Shown: positions 53,490-64,000, counted from the first letter of the stretch. The stretch is DNA of 64,000 bases from Diplonema papillatum (GCA_030068145.1 JAPJBO010000152.1:62001-126000), one strand, 5' to 3'. A program made the numbers and translations. The notes: generated from the sequence alone by a model not told the origin.

Positions 53490-54380
53490 TTTGCATCTTC
53501 TGCCGGGTGGAATCGCATCGTCGGGGTATTAGGCAACGTGCGCCGGGAAACAGCATCGTCGGGTGATCAGTCCACACGCATCTTCGTCGGTGAAGCACAT
53601 GAGAGGCAGGGATTACTTGTAGATTCTGAGGTTCGGCCAACGATTTGGTCATGGCGTGCGTATATGCCCGCAAGCCCATCTCAGACTCAGCGACGAGCAG
53701 GTCAAGGAGTCTAACGGCTGTCTCTTGCTGCCGTAGATAGCGTACTGCGGAGGTGTGGAGGTGTCGCCTCGGGTGGGAAACGCATCGTCGGTAGATTAAG
53801 CAACGTGCGCCGGGAAACAGCATCGTCTGGTGATCAGTCCACGCGCATCTTCGTCGGTGAAACATCGATAAAGACCAGGGGGAGCGACATGAGGGGCAGG
53901 GATTACTTGTAGATTCTGAGGTTCGGTCATGGCGTGCGTATATACCCGCAAGCCCATCTCAGACTCAGCGACGAACACGGGTCAAGGAGTCTAACGGCTG
54001 TCTCTTGCTGCCGTGGATAGCGTACTGCGGAGGTGTCTCCTCGGGTGGGAAACGCATCGTCGGTAGATTAAGCAACGTGCACCGGGAAACAGCATCGTCT
54101 GGTGATCAGTCCACACGCATCTTCGTCGGTGAAGCATCGATGAAGACCAGGGGGAGCAGCATGAAAGGAATGCAGCCTGTGGGGGCAGAGATTACTTGCG
54201 GATTCCGAGATTCGGCCAACAGAGATTACTTGCGGATTCCGAGATTCGGCCAACAATTTGGTCACGGCGTTGCGTACATGCCCGCAAGCCCTCAGACACA
54301 GTTCTTCTACCAGCACGGGCCAAAGGGCCAAGGAGGCTAATGCCTGCCTCTTGTTGCTGTGGATAGCGTGCTGCGGAGGT
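53490..54380. repeat. About 270-bp tandem repeat, three units
   Basis: Units share gggaaacagcatcgtc, tggtgatcagtccac, gcatcttcgtcggtgaagca and acccgcaagcccatctcaga. They occur at about 53500-53745, 53760-54020 and 54030-54370, and the last has an extra internal duplication (agattacttgcggattccga). Confidence 0.8.
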
Positions 54381-54623
54381 GCCGCCTGTATCCATTTCAA
54401 AGGAGGCTGGACGGGACAACACGGTGGGTCCAGCCTCAGGAGCTGGAGTTAAAACTGGAGTTAAACCCGCTGTCACATCCGCTTTTGCGCGAACAAACGT
54501 TCGTTGAACGCAGTGTCTATTCGGTTTTACGCAAAGCTAGATTCAGGACGCAAGCGAAACGCCACGGTTTGCGGCGACGAACTCCTGATTTTCTCCAGTA
54601 TGTCTGTATTTGTTTGTGCGCAC

Positions 54624-57600
54624 TTACGGGATAGTACGCTGCCATCGATCTGTTTTTGTTCTTGACAAACTGCATTTATTAGACACAAAAGAAGTCGAGT
54701 ACATACACGCGAAAACAGTTGCGTATCCGAAATAGTCTACGCTCCATCCAGCTACAGCAAAGCCAAGGAGCCGGGACACGTCGTCGGAGCACTGTGCGCG
54801 TTTATGACTTTTGAGTTTTTCAGGGGAACAACAAGGATGGTTAGGCGGGAGATTCTTGGTAGAATGGTTTGGGGGCAACCTAGGGCAGTGATGGGTGCGC
54901 ACGCGTGCGCGCCGATTTTCACAAAAAACTCGAGGAACTGCCTTGTGCTCATTTCGAAGAAGGTTAGAGGGAGCATCCCTCTAGCCTCCTTCGAGCCTCC
55001 TTCGAAATGAGCACAACTACAAAGTGGGTCTTTTTTGTTGAACGCTTACGCCCGCCACTAACCCAGATTTACCTGTGTTTCGTGTGGGGCTACAGCACTT
55101 TTACCTCCTTTGATCTATCGCAACTGGCAGTCTCCTCAAGCATTTCCTACAAAGCAGGCGCTTATACAAAAAAAGTGCGCACGGTCGCACGGCGCAGTGA
55201 AGCCAAACGGCGGTTCAAAACAAATTTTGTGCCTTATATCCCGAACCGGGATATAAGGGCACAAATTTGCTTTGGCCGGGACACAAAGGGGGGGGGTCGA
55301 ATAATAGCACCTGTGTTATTATTCGATTTGTCTGATTGATAGTGAGGGAATATGATCGTTAGGCTAATCTTCTCCCAAACACGCTGCCAGCGTTCTCTTT
55401 CGTGTTTACAAAGCATTGTTACTACAAAAAAAAGTTCCGGATAGCCGAACAGTAGCAGGATCAAGTAGTGGTAGTGTTTTTAGACAACCAAACGTGCGTC
55501 AAATACTGTTATTATTCGACCCCCGGCAATACACCAAAAAGAATCCACACCTGGAGGATTATGAAGCAGCTCAAAGGCTGGGAGCAATTCGATACAGCGT
55601 CCATGAAGTACGCAAAGATGGCGGTGGTCACCAAGCCGCAGCCTGCACCCTGTGCGAGGATGGAGAGGCGCGGGTCCGCGAACAGGCTCACAAGGAAGAA
55701 GCCAGCACGTCCGACTAAGGCTACTCGGACAGCTTTGCCTGCCGGCAGTGCCCCGACAAGGAACGAAGAGGCGATGGAAGCGGCAGTCGACGCGGCAGCC
55801 CCGTAGGTTCCTATCCACGTTCCGACGTCGCTTGCGGGGTAGCCTGCAAAGGTGCTTTCGTGTTTCCGACGATCCCGGGGGCACTTTTTAAAGGGGGGGG
55901 GGTGGTTTGTCAGCTAACTTCGTGCAAGCGGCGGCAGGAGCGAAATCTACCAAACAGTATCCTTCGATTTTGTTTTGGTGTCTCGCAACTGTCGCTTCCC
56001 GGAACTGACTTGGACCGGGAGCAGAGTACCGGGTGCAGCGGGTGTTCTCGGCTGCATCTCTTGTGGTTCTGACCTGGTACACTCACCTCAGCATGGTGCC
56101 GTAGTAGGTGACTATCTGTCTATTTGGTATCGTTTGACCGACACACTTCTTCCGTGCTGCATGCAACTTGTAGCCATTCCTAATGAGAAGCCCATATTTC
56201 CCGAGGGATGTTTCGCTTCTCGTTTCCAGCAGTACATACTCCTTCGAGATTTCGCAGCTGGCAGTCTCCTCAAGTATTTCCTACAAAGCAGGTGCTTATA
56301 CAACTAATGCTCGAGGGGCTGCCTTGTGCTCATTTCGAAGGAGGCTAGAGGGAGAAAACAATACAACTACAACGTGGGTCTTTTTTGTTGAACGCTTACG
56401 CCCGCCACTGAACCCAGATTTACCTGTGTTTCGTGTGGGCTACAGCACATTTACCTCCTTTGATCTATCGCAACTGGCAGTCTCCTCAAGCATTTCCTAC
56501 AAAGCAGGTGCTTATACAAAAGGGGCTAGTCTAAGGTGTGGTCAATCCGGTGTCCCTGCTCAAAAAAAAGTGAAAATCATAGCGTAAAAAAACATTAAAA
56601 AGCATTTGTTTCTCGATTGGCAACGGTTTCACTACAGGTTTCGAGAGGACCTGTGGTATCCGTCGCAGCTGCTTCTGGGGAAGGGTTCGGAACTGGGGGA
56701 TCTTCTGCAACACGAGCTCTGCAGGAGCTGGGTTTTGCTCCCTCATATAGGATGCATGGCCGCCTGAACGGCGTCTAGATTTCTTCTCTGCCCGCGCATG
56801 GCTCGCGTTTCTCTCCTGTCCTTCTTGGCCTCAGGCCGCAACCGCTGTCGACTACGCGGCTTCGTGCTGTCGGTGTTGCTTTTTGATTTGCATTTTGCCG
56901 ACGGCTTCATCACATCCGATTTCCGCTAAGTAAAAACCCCTGTTGAACCCAGCCAAATCAAGAGAAAGCAAAGAAAATCATTAAAAAAAAGCATAAAAGT
57001 ATAATGAACGTAAAATCATGCTGTTTTTGGCTTCAAAAAAAAGCGGAGAATCCGCTTTTTTTTTTTTTTTTTTTCGCTTTTTTATGGGTCACACCTTAGG
57101 CTAGTCTGACACCAGTTGTCCAACAGGGGTCAAAAGAGGGGGGCACACCCGAATCGAGCAGGTACGGCTTGTACATGGACATGGCAATTTTTTCGCCGGT
57201 CTTGACGAAGCAACCGAACAGCAGCAGCCCGGCGAAACCCGGGCCGCGCGGTCAACAGGGGTCAAAAGAGGAGGGCACACCCGAATCGAGCAGGTACGGC
57301 TTGTACATGGACATGGCAATTTTTTCGCCGGTCTTGACGAAGCACCCGAACAGCAGCAGCCCGGCGAAACCCGGGCCGTGCCGTCAACAGGGGTCAAAAG
57401 AGGGAGGGCACACCCGAATCGAGCAGGTACGGCTTGTACATGGACATGGCAATTTTTTCGCCGGTCTTGACGAAGCACCCGAACAGCAGCAGCCCGGCGA
57501 ACCCGGGCCGCGCGGCGTCGCCGAGCGTCTCGCGGAGCACCGCCGGCAGCCGGCGGCGGCCGGCGGCGGCGGCGGCCGCCGCCGCGGGGCGCGGCTCGCG

Positions 57601-58434
57601 CGCGGCGGCGGCGCAGACCGTCGCGAGCAGGATCGGCGCGAACATGAACGCCCACACGCCGTGCCAGCCGAAGCGGCCGTACACCCGCCAGATTGGGGCC
57701 CCCGCGTAGAAGTGCCCAATCCGATACCCGACCACTTGCGCGGAGTTCAGCAGGGCGAGGACCACACGCGGCTTCAGGATCGAACCCCCTGTCCCCGGGA
57801 GGAGGAGTAGTGGTAGTGGTGGCGTCGCCGCATGCCCTCGTTCGGAAATGCTGGTGCGTGGCACTCCCGCGTCTTCGGCGGAAGACGCTCGATTGGTGCG
57901 ATCATCTCCCTGCCAACCGTCGTCGCGGGAGCTTCGAGACGACGGCTCGGGGTGCAGCCGGTTCTTATGGATGGCGAGGAGGTTCATGGCGTATCCATCG
58001 ACGGCGCAGTCTTCGACGGCGGTGGCGGTGGTGAACGCCAGCAGCGCTGCGACCATGGGGAGCGACACGCCGCCTGCCCCGTCGGTCAGGCACGCGCAGG
58101 CGGCGCAGGCGGCGAGCATGGCGAGGTGGGACGGCACGATCCAGCTCTTCTTCCGCCCGAAGGATTCGGACGCGTAGCAGTCGACCAGCGGGGCCCACAC
58201 GAACTTCAGCAGCCACGGGAAGCTCAGCAAGCCCAGCCACCCGACCGCGGCGCGGCCGGCGTGGCTGCCGCCGTACAGCGCCAGCGGCAGGAAGTTGTCG
58301 ATGAACCCGGCGGGGATGCCCTGCACCGCGTACAGCGCGAACACCAGCCCGATTTGGCGCAGCAAGTATCCGTCCGAGTCCTGCTGCGGCGAGGAGTCAG
58401 CCTTAGCGGGCTGTGCGTTAGCGGCGCCCCCCAT
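54624..58434 (-). CDS. AmpG-like major facilitator transporter, three exons
   Basis: Exons 58434-57414, 55843-55551 and 54791-54624 join in phase (G|GC, then phase 0) to 493 codons, close to the 491 aa of bacterial AmpG. Exon 1 starts MGGAANAQPAKADSSPQQDS and shows IGLVFALYAVQGIPAGFIDN, FPWLLKFVWAPLVDCYASES and FGRKKSWIVPSHLAMLAA: helices 1-4 with the 'WAPLVD...GRRRSWI' motif of the AmpG/acetyl-CoA-transporter branch. An unusual Ser/Arg-rich loop follows helix 5 (about residues 160-215). The exon 1/2 junction gives LLDSGYPASDVGTWIGTYG; exon 3 gives GFAVAGWSVDYFGYATVFAC. It probably transports a small solute across an internal or plasma membrane; the substrate is unknown. A tttatt (AATAAA on the minus strand) lies at 54675-54680, within the last exon as modelled, so the true C-terminus may differ. 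Confidence 0.78.
55025..55172. repeat. S1 SINE copy in MFS intron 2
   Basis: From gtgggtcttttttgttgaac to gcaggcgcttatacaaaaaa. It is preceded by a rearranged S1 5' part (54930-55020) that contains an inverted repeat of cgaaggaggctagaggga. Confidence 0.7.
55222..55526. mobile_element. Palindromic, MITE-like block in MFS intron 2
   Basis: 55226-55268 is a hairpin with 20-bp arms (gtgccttatatcccg / cgggatataagggcac). 55290-55326 is a second hairpin (tcgaataatagcac / gtgttattattcga). The word ggggtcgaataata near 55292 reappears inverted near 55505-55520 (ttattattcgacccc), as terminal repeats of a 240-bp MITE would. The right end lies just upstream of the exon 2 donor. Confidence 0.45.
56215..56522. 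repeat. S1 SINE copies in MFS intron 1
   Basis: A 3' half at 56215-56305, then a complete long copy at 56310-56522 (gctcgaggggctgccttgtg ... caggtgcttatacaaaa). Confidence 0.75.
56523..57118. other. MFS intron 1, remaining part
   Basis: AT-rich with a T tract (57055-57075), and short words aaaaaagtgaaaatcatagc / cttttttatgggtcacacctt at its two ends that are partly inverted. No exon recognised. Confidence 0.4.
57119..57413 (-). pseudogene. Two extra tandem copies of the end of MFS exon 1
   Basis: The last 100 or so bases of exon 1 with the donor and about 25 bases of intron (the FVKTGEKIAMSMYKPYLLDS block) recur twice more downstream, with units of about 125-137 bp. Each extra copy keeps a GTGTGC donor but has one extra a in the cgaaacccggg stretch, so its frame differs from the true exon. 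Confidence 0.85.
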
Positions 58435-58440
58435 CCCCTT

Positions 58441-59760
58441 TAATTAGCGGGAATGCGAGGCAGGCGGCACCCCCGCCCGGAAAAGGGGGGGTGTAGGGGG
58501 TCGGAAGTTGTCACGACCTTTGGTTATTATGTATTCCCAGAGTGAAAGTTCGCTTGAGGGTAGGATTTGAGGGGTGAGACTTTTGAAAAGAGGTGAAAAA
58601 AAGTGGGTTGAGCCACCTCTCAAGCCCCAAGAAAAACACTTCAAAACACATCGTTGTTTTGACACTTTCACCGACCGACAAGCTCGTTGACAGGCTTCGG
58701 ATGCCCAACGGGGCCAAGCGAACTTCAGCAGCCACGGGAAGCACAGCAAGCCCAGCCGATCAACCTTTCCCGCTCGGGTTTTTCGGAAATGCCACAGTGA
58801 CCGTACAATGACACCACGTGTACGGCTCCTTTACCTACACCTGTCGCGACACGTACATGCAAGAAGCGGGCCGATTCGTAGGCACGTTGCTCGGCTGAGT
58901 CAAAAGGCTCGACGATACATGCAGGCAAGCCTTTCTTGACGAAAATCGCGACTCCTGCACTACCTCCTGTAACCTGAGATGGGACCCTGTTGCCGCACTT
59001 CCGCCCAACACAGCAGCTGCCGAAGAAATGTGAAAACGGGAAAGGTTGCCACCTGCGTGGCTGCCGTCGTACAGCGCCAGCGGCAGGAAGTTGTCGATGA
59101 ACCCGGCGGGGATGCCCTGCACCGCGTACAGCGCGAACACCAGCCCGATTTGGCGCAGCAAGTATCCGTCCGAGTCCTGCTGCGGCGAGGAGTCAGCCTT
59201 AGCGGGCTGTGCGTTAGCGGCGCCCCCCATCCCCTTTAATTAGCGGGAATGCGAGGCAGGCGGCACCCCCGCCCGGAAAAGGGGGGGTGTAGGGGGTCGG
59301 AAGTTGTCACGACCTTTGGTTATTATGTATTCTCAGAGTGAAAGTTTGCTTGAGGGTAGGATTTGAGGGGTGAGACTTTGAAAAGAGGTGAAGAAAAGTG
59401 GGTTGAGCCACCTCTCAAGCCCCAAGAAAAACACTTCAAAACACATCGTTGTTTTGACACTTTCACCGACCGACAAGCTCATTGACAGGCTTCGGATGCG
59501 TAGCAGTCGACCAACGGGGCCCAAGCGAACTTCAGCAGCCACGGGAAGCACAGCAAGCCCAGCCACCTGCGTGGCTGCCGCCGTACAGCGCCAGCGGCAG
59601 GAAGTTGGTCGATGAACCCGGCGGGGATGCCCTGCACCGCGTACAGCGCGAACACCAGCCCGATTTGGCGCAGCAAGCACCCATCCGAGTCCTGTCGCGG
59701 CGGCAAAGGGCAGGAGTCATCCTTGGCAGACTCTGCGTTAGCGACGCCCCCCATCCCCTC
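58441..59760 (-). pseudogene. Two truncated copies of the 5' end of the MFS gene
   Basis: At 59230-59050 the first 60 codons recur almost unchanged, and at 59757-59480 a more diverged version (MGGVANAESAKDDSC) runs further to WAPLVDCYASEACQ. Between the copies the 5' leader (tttggttattatgtattc, gaaaaacacttcaaaacaca) is repeated at 58510-58680 and 59310-59480. These are stepwise 5' duplications upstream of the complete gene. Confidence 0.8.
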
Positions 59761-59816
59761 AATTAGCTGGAATAAGCTCGTCAGTGGCAGCTTTGAGGCG
59801 AGCAATTACACCTTGC

Positions 59817-60107
59817 CTTAGGACCGACTGACCCATGTCCAATTGCTGTTGACACGGAAACCTTCTCCACTTCGGCCTTCAATGTTCTCCATTGAATATT
59901 CGCTACTACAACCAAGATCTGCACTCATCCACGCTCCATCGAGGCTCACGCCAACGACTTCGCGGCGTGGACCACGCACTCCTACGCACGCCTGGCTTTG
60001 TGTGGCTTTGTGATACCAGTACGCGGCCAACTATGGGTGGATCGCTTGAGCATCATCCATTTTCGGGACCGGTGCATTCGGCAGGTGAGTTGTTACACAC
60101 TCATTAT
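59817..60107 (-). rRNA. LSU (28S) rRNA fragment
   Basis: On the minus strand: gagtgtgtaacaactcacct, gccgaatgcaccggtcccga, agtgcagatcttggttgtag, gaatattcaatggagaac and ccatgtccaattg reversed in order as in LSU rRNA (canonical gtgcagatcttggtggtagtagcaaatattc). About 290 bp with lineage-specific differences in the variable stretch. Confidence 0.88.
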
Positions 60108-60109
60108 CG

Positions 60110-61220
60110 GATGCCGACTAGAGATACGATCGAGGACTGCCCCTTTGAAAGCTGAAGAATGAATAGAATGATCATGCATCAATCTAGGCTTGACACGATA
60201 CAATCTCTGGTATCGGGGAATCTTTGATTCGTCAGATTTTCCTCGGTCCAGTCTGGTTTGAGTGACAAGAAACCTGGTTGATCCTGCCAGGCGGGCGCAT
60301 ACACTTTTCATAACGATGGCGTTGCGCGCTGCGAAGTCATCCATAATTTGCCAGAGCGTCACGTTGCGTCGCCCGTAGATTCTCGCCAGACTTTTTTTTC
60401 AAATGTGGATTGAGCCACTTTTCTGAGTCCGAGCTAGCGGCTAGAGTCAGCCAGTCTCTTAAACTCCCCTGGATCTCACAGGCCTCGCTGCATGATACCA
60501 ACCCAGTGAAAACACTGTGATGGACTTCCGCTACATGGGCTAACTAGGCCGTGGTGAATGCGAACGCGAAGAGACAAGGAACGCATCGGGCAAAGGAAGC
60601 TGCGTGAGTGTGAGGGCTGGCTCTAAGGGGGCTAGCGTTTTGCGAAAGGCGCGGACGGAAACAAAAAGCGGGCGGCGGGGGCCATTTCGGCGAATGCCGC
60701 CGAGCAGCTGGCGAGTTGTCAGGTCAGCTCCGCTTTTGCACCGAGGAGATCTGGGAACTGCTGTGGATCTAAATCGGGGTTGCCAACCTCCTCGCGGTGG
60801 TCCCCGTCCACGTGTGCAAGCACGGCTCATGGCAACACGTGCACAGTGCGCTGCTCAGGGTAGTTGAAGGCCTGTCCGTAGTTCCGAGGGACGATAGTAC
60901 CAATGCAATCTCTTACTAAGCTGTAAGCGGGCAGCGTGACCACGCCACGCCATTCCTGGCAAAACTAAACAAGTTCGTTCTGCCTCATACTAGAACCTAC
61001 GCGGTGCACTAGTCATGCGAAAAAGACAGGCGCTTCGTTTTGTTTGTGCGTGCCGGGTGATCATTTTCCCACTTGTATTTACCCGAGTTGGGCTAAGACG
61101 CTGTTGAGCAGCGCGTCCAGCAGGTCGGCTGCTCGAGGGCCAGTGGTCTCGACCTGGGCTCGCAATACTCCGATTGTGGCTTCGAGCCACCGGCAATGGA
61201 GCCAAAACACGCTCCTCTGC
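60110..61220. other. rRNA-like patches and dispersed repeats, no gene
   Basis: acctggttgatcctgccag at 60272-60290 is the universal 5' end of SSU rRNA, but homology stops there. 60440-60960 has rRNA-like wording (gtgagtgtgagggctggctctaa) that I cannot place with confidence. The block atcgaggactg(c/t)ccctttgaaag at 60130 recurs at 62566. 61020-61085 is a repeat also at 43370-43400 and 45200-45250. Confidence 0.45.
60272..60290 (+). rRNA. SSU (18S) rRNA 5'-end fragment
   Basis: An exact match to the conserved first bases of eukaryotic SSU rRNA (acctggttgatcctgccag). At only 19 bp it is a relic. Confidence 0.55.
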
Positions 61221-61698
61221 TCACAGGAAGTAGTCTGGTGTCTTGTTGAGGATGTCCTGGCCGTCTCCCCGAATAGGAGCCGGATCGAACTGGAAGAAGG
61301 ACAAGTTCATGTTTTCGTCGACTTCCATCAGGGCGGCCTGTGTGTTTATGTGAGCTAGAGTTCGTGGTTTTAAAGTGAATAACGTCTGAAGCGATGGCCC
61401 TTTCTTCAAGCTTCGGTCACGCTGCATTTTTGGTCCTGAGGCTCCTCCGAGGGTAGGTGGGGTGCTCACCTTTCTGTCCTTCAAGCCACAGACAGAACAT
61501 ACACATCAGCACGACACCTGAATGCCTGCAGAACAGGACACCGAGTGTAAGCCAAGCCAGACTTGGGTGGCTGTGGCTCGTCATAGTCAGGACCATCCAT
61601 GCTGCAAGAGTACAGGTTGCTTTTTGATCCTTCGATGTCGGCTCTTCCCCACCTAGACAAGCAGAATTGTCTAAGGGTTGGATTGTTCACCCACTAAC

Positions 61699-61742
<44 letters not shown>

Positions 61743-64000
61743 TTACCCTACTGATGGAGAGAGAGCCCATCGGGCCAGCGCATTCCGACAGCAATACGAG
61801 GTAGTACGAGAGGAACTCCCGTTTCTAGTCCCTGGTATCTACGGTTGTTCGATCGGACAGTGTCGTGATGCTACCACTGGATGGATTATGGCTGAACGCT
61901 CTAAGCCAGAGGAAAATCTGTCTCGGGGGACAAGGCCTCTACTACGTGTCTGTGTGCCTGCGACTTACTACAACGCGCCGCCTTCTTTCCCGGGGTGAAG
62001 ATCTTAGTGTACCGTTTACACACAGGAGGGCGAGGAACGGACCTGGTTGCCGCATCGATAGCAGTAGTTGGGTGCTGAGAAGATCGTGACGACGTTCTGG
62101 TTGTGACACCAATTGTAGCCCTGTTTTTGGTTTCGGTTCGATGAGAGGACCCTTTTTGAACGGCAGTGGGTTGTGCAAGGTGTGGCAAGTTTGTAGCGTT
62201 TTTCGGTTTCGTCAAACATGAGGGACGATTCATCCTCCATTGTCGAAGGGGTGTTTTTTTGTTGTTGTGTTGTTGGGCTATTTTCAATTTTCTCTTACCT
62301 GATGCTCAATCGTACCAGGGGGAAGCTAGGAATCGCTTCTCGGCTTCATACCCGGTTTGCCCGGGTTTGGCCGTGGAGATCTCCTTTTTAGCGCAGTGTG
62401 GTAAATGTAGCGACGTCGACATGAATCGGTCATGTGCCAGTGACAAAGCAAAGGTCAAGATCGTTCCTCTCCCATGGACTCGTTCAGATCCGAGTTAGCA
62501 TACTCGTATGCGCTCAATCAAATGGTCAAGGTTGAGGAAAGCTCGGTCGTAGAGTTGCTATCGAGGACTGTCCCTTTGAAAGCTGAAGAAAGTGGTGGCG
62601 CTGCAGCGGTGCTTTATCGTGGGATGGGTACGTCCTGGTTGTGGCATGACTACATGGCTACATGACTATGACTACATGACTGCATGAGGAACCCCGACGG
62701 AGCTTCGCACAGAAAGGCCACACCTCCATCACAAGCTGGTGAGCACGAGCTACGAGCGTGAGATTGTTGTTGTGGTTGAACTGCTGGGTGATGTCAGCGC
62801 CAAAGGTGTACCCCGCGCCGCGCGGGGAGACCCCCCAGCCGGGCTTGTCGTCCTCGTGCGGATCCGACCACAGAAGGTCGCACATCGGGCCTTCGTGCGG
62901 CGTTTCCTGCACCCGTTCCAGCTGCCGGATGTTGTCGAGCGTGTCCAACGACGGCGACAACCCTCCGTGGAGGCAGAATATCGAATCCTCGATTACCGCC
63001 GTCAGCGGCATGAAATCAAACAGCTCCGTAAACTGGTTCCAGACGGACACCGATCCGTACTTCCGCATGCACTCGTCATAGAAGCCGTATACCTGCTCGT
63101 AAGTAGTAGGTACTAGGTTTCAGCTTAGTGTGAGTTTGATCAAAGAGACCAGCCACAGTCAACGCCGCGTGGGTGCGGGCTATTGATATTAATCATCATG
63201 GTTTCGAACCCCCGATGCGCGTAACCTGGAAGCACCCAGAGGGTGCCGGTGGTACAAAGGTGCAGTTGCCCGCATCCATTCGGCAATCGCATCAGGGAGT
63301 GACGCTACCCACTTGGACAAGGTGTCCTGCTGCTCCGTTCCGGCTTATTCACCCCATACTTCGTATCAGCAACCCCGTTGTGAGATTCGCAACAAATCAA
63401 GGGGTCTGTTCAAAAACTCGAGGGATTGTCTCGTGCTTACTTCGACGGGGGAGAGAGCAATACAACTGCAAAGTGGGTCTTTTTTGATGAACGCCTACGC
63501 CCGCCAATGTACTCGGATTTCGCTGTGTTTCGTGTGGGCTGACAGCACATGTACCTCCTTTGAGATTTCGCAACTGGCAGCCTCCTCAGGTATGTCCTAC
63601 AAAGCAGGTGCTTATACAAAAAGAACAAGAGCTCGTCACTAGCACAACCGCTCATGCAAAAACGAATCAGAGTGTCTCGTCGCTTCTTCGTCGAGCTAGA
63701 TTCAGGACATAAGTAGAAACGCCACGGTTTGCGGTGACGAGCTTAGTTGCACATTGTTTGGCATGAAAGAACCCCCCATGTGTTGTGGGCTGGCAGACCT
63801 GCGTGATTTGCCTGCTTTCGTGGTTGCCGCGCAAGATGGTGACACGGTCCTTGAAGCGGACTTTGAGGAGAAGGAGGAGGCTGAGCGTCTCGACGGAATT
63901 GTACCCCCGGTCGACGTAGTCGCCCATGAACAGGTAGTTGGTGTCGGGTGCCCTGCCCCCTATCTTGAAGAGCTCGATCAGATCGTGGAACTGCCCGTGC
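61221..64000 (-). CDS. PPP2C: Serine/threonine protein phosphatase 2A catalytic subunit (3' four exons)
   Basis: PP2A-C dephosphorylates Ser/Thr as part of a heterotrimer with scaffold and regulatory subunits. Exons: 64000-63799 (cut by the window edge), 63092-62724, 62120-62043, 61337-61221, all with AG/GT borders and phase 0. The metallophosphatase motifs are complete in the visible part: [68 protein letters not shown]. The C-terminus is TPDYFL, the methylated and phosphorylated tail that separates PP2A from PP4 and PP6. About the first 60 residues, including the GDxHG block, lie beyond the right edge, except for [11 protein letters not shown] at the very end. Introns are 706, 603 and 705 bp. 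Confidence 0.96.
61617..61912 (+). rRNA. LSU (28S) rRNA fragment inside a PP2A intron
   Basis: ttgctttttgatccttcgat, gttggattgttcacccacta, gggaacgtgagctgggttta, agaccgtcgtgagacaggtt and ttttaccctactgatg, then gtacgagaggaac and atggctgaacgctctaag: the LSU 3' domain with the sarcin-ricin upstream part. It begins in LSU order where the fragment at 24529-24745 ends. It is antisense to PP2A. Confidence 0.9.
62121..62723. other. PP2A intron
   Basis: No gene. It contains the block ctatcgaggactgtcccttt (62562), shared with 60128. Confidence 0.4.
63093..63798. other. PP2A intron with S1 SINE
   Basis: 63170-63330 (acctggaagcacccaga ... gcagttgcccgcatccatt) is an inverted relative of 41200-41270. 63415-63625 is a long-form S1 SINE. 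Confidence 0.5.
63415..63625. repeat. S1 SINE, long form
   Basis: From actcgagggattgtctcgtg to caggtgcttatacaaaaaga, in the PP2A intron. Confidence 0.7.

Noticed and set aside
60440-60960. Further LSU rRNA segment
   Set aside because: Some wording looks rRNA-like, but I cannot align it to a defined region by eye.

Overview
The window is nuclear DNA of a eukaryote. Coding exons are GC-rich, they are joined across GT-AG introns, and the genes are eukaryotic housekeeping genes. The gene set and the repeat load (DIRS-type retrotransposon, LINEs, hAT, SINEs, many minisatellites) suggest a unicellular alga or protist such as a chromerid, other alveolate or stramenopile; this placement is an inference of low confidence. 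Only about 15% of the window is convincingly host coding sequence.

Layout, left to right. 1-3.1 kb and 14.8-18.4 kb carry two copies of a secreted LVIVD/choice-of-anchor-B gene (minus strand). The copies look identical through the coding region but sit in clearly diverged flanks. Between them lie an intronless 533-codon ORF (6.4-8.0 kb) inside a retroposon with a LINE-like 3' tail, a 33-bp minisatellite, and a tyrosine-recombinase (YR) retrotransposon (10.2-14.6 kb) whose recombinase gene precedes its reverse transcriptase. 18.7-22.9 kb is repeat DNA. At 22.95-24.1 kb are two in-phase exons of an acidic protein of unknown function, with a solo YR-element terminal repeat in the intron, followed by SSU and LSU rRNA fragments.

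From 50,534 down to 25,019 (minus strand) one gene fills 25.5 kb: TRAPPC8 (Trs85), the subunit that defines the TRAPPIII complex. I could place eleven exons with consistent reading phases and infer that one more exists between exons 5 and 6. Its introns hold two 5'-truncated LINEs with target-site duplications, a hAT-type transposase gene, a 1.17-kb inverted-repeat element, an 8-bp satellite of about 0.7 kb, tRNA-derived and other SINEs, and broken copies of its own exons.

50.7-52.4 kb is a 322-bp tandem array built on a SINE, just upstream of TRAPPC8. 53.5-54.4 kb is another tandem array. 54.6-58.4 kb (minus) is a three-exon AmpG-like major facilitator gene of 493 codons; the end of its exon 1 is triplicated downstream and its 5' end is partly repeated twice upstream. 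From 59.8 kb come further rRNA fragments, then the 3' four exons of the PP2A catalytic subunit (minus, running off the right edge), one of whose introns contains an LSU rRNA fragment.

The host genes (TRAPPIII tethering, PP2A, MFS transport, secreted LVIVD protein) are unrelated neighbours, not an operon-like system. The most unusual items are the 3' hairpin tail shared by a LINE and an unrelated ORF, the gene order of the YR element, the coding-only identity of the LVIVD pair, and the non-overlapping rRNA fragments.
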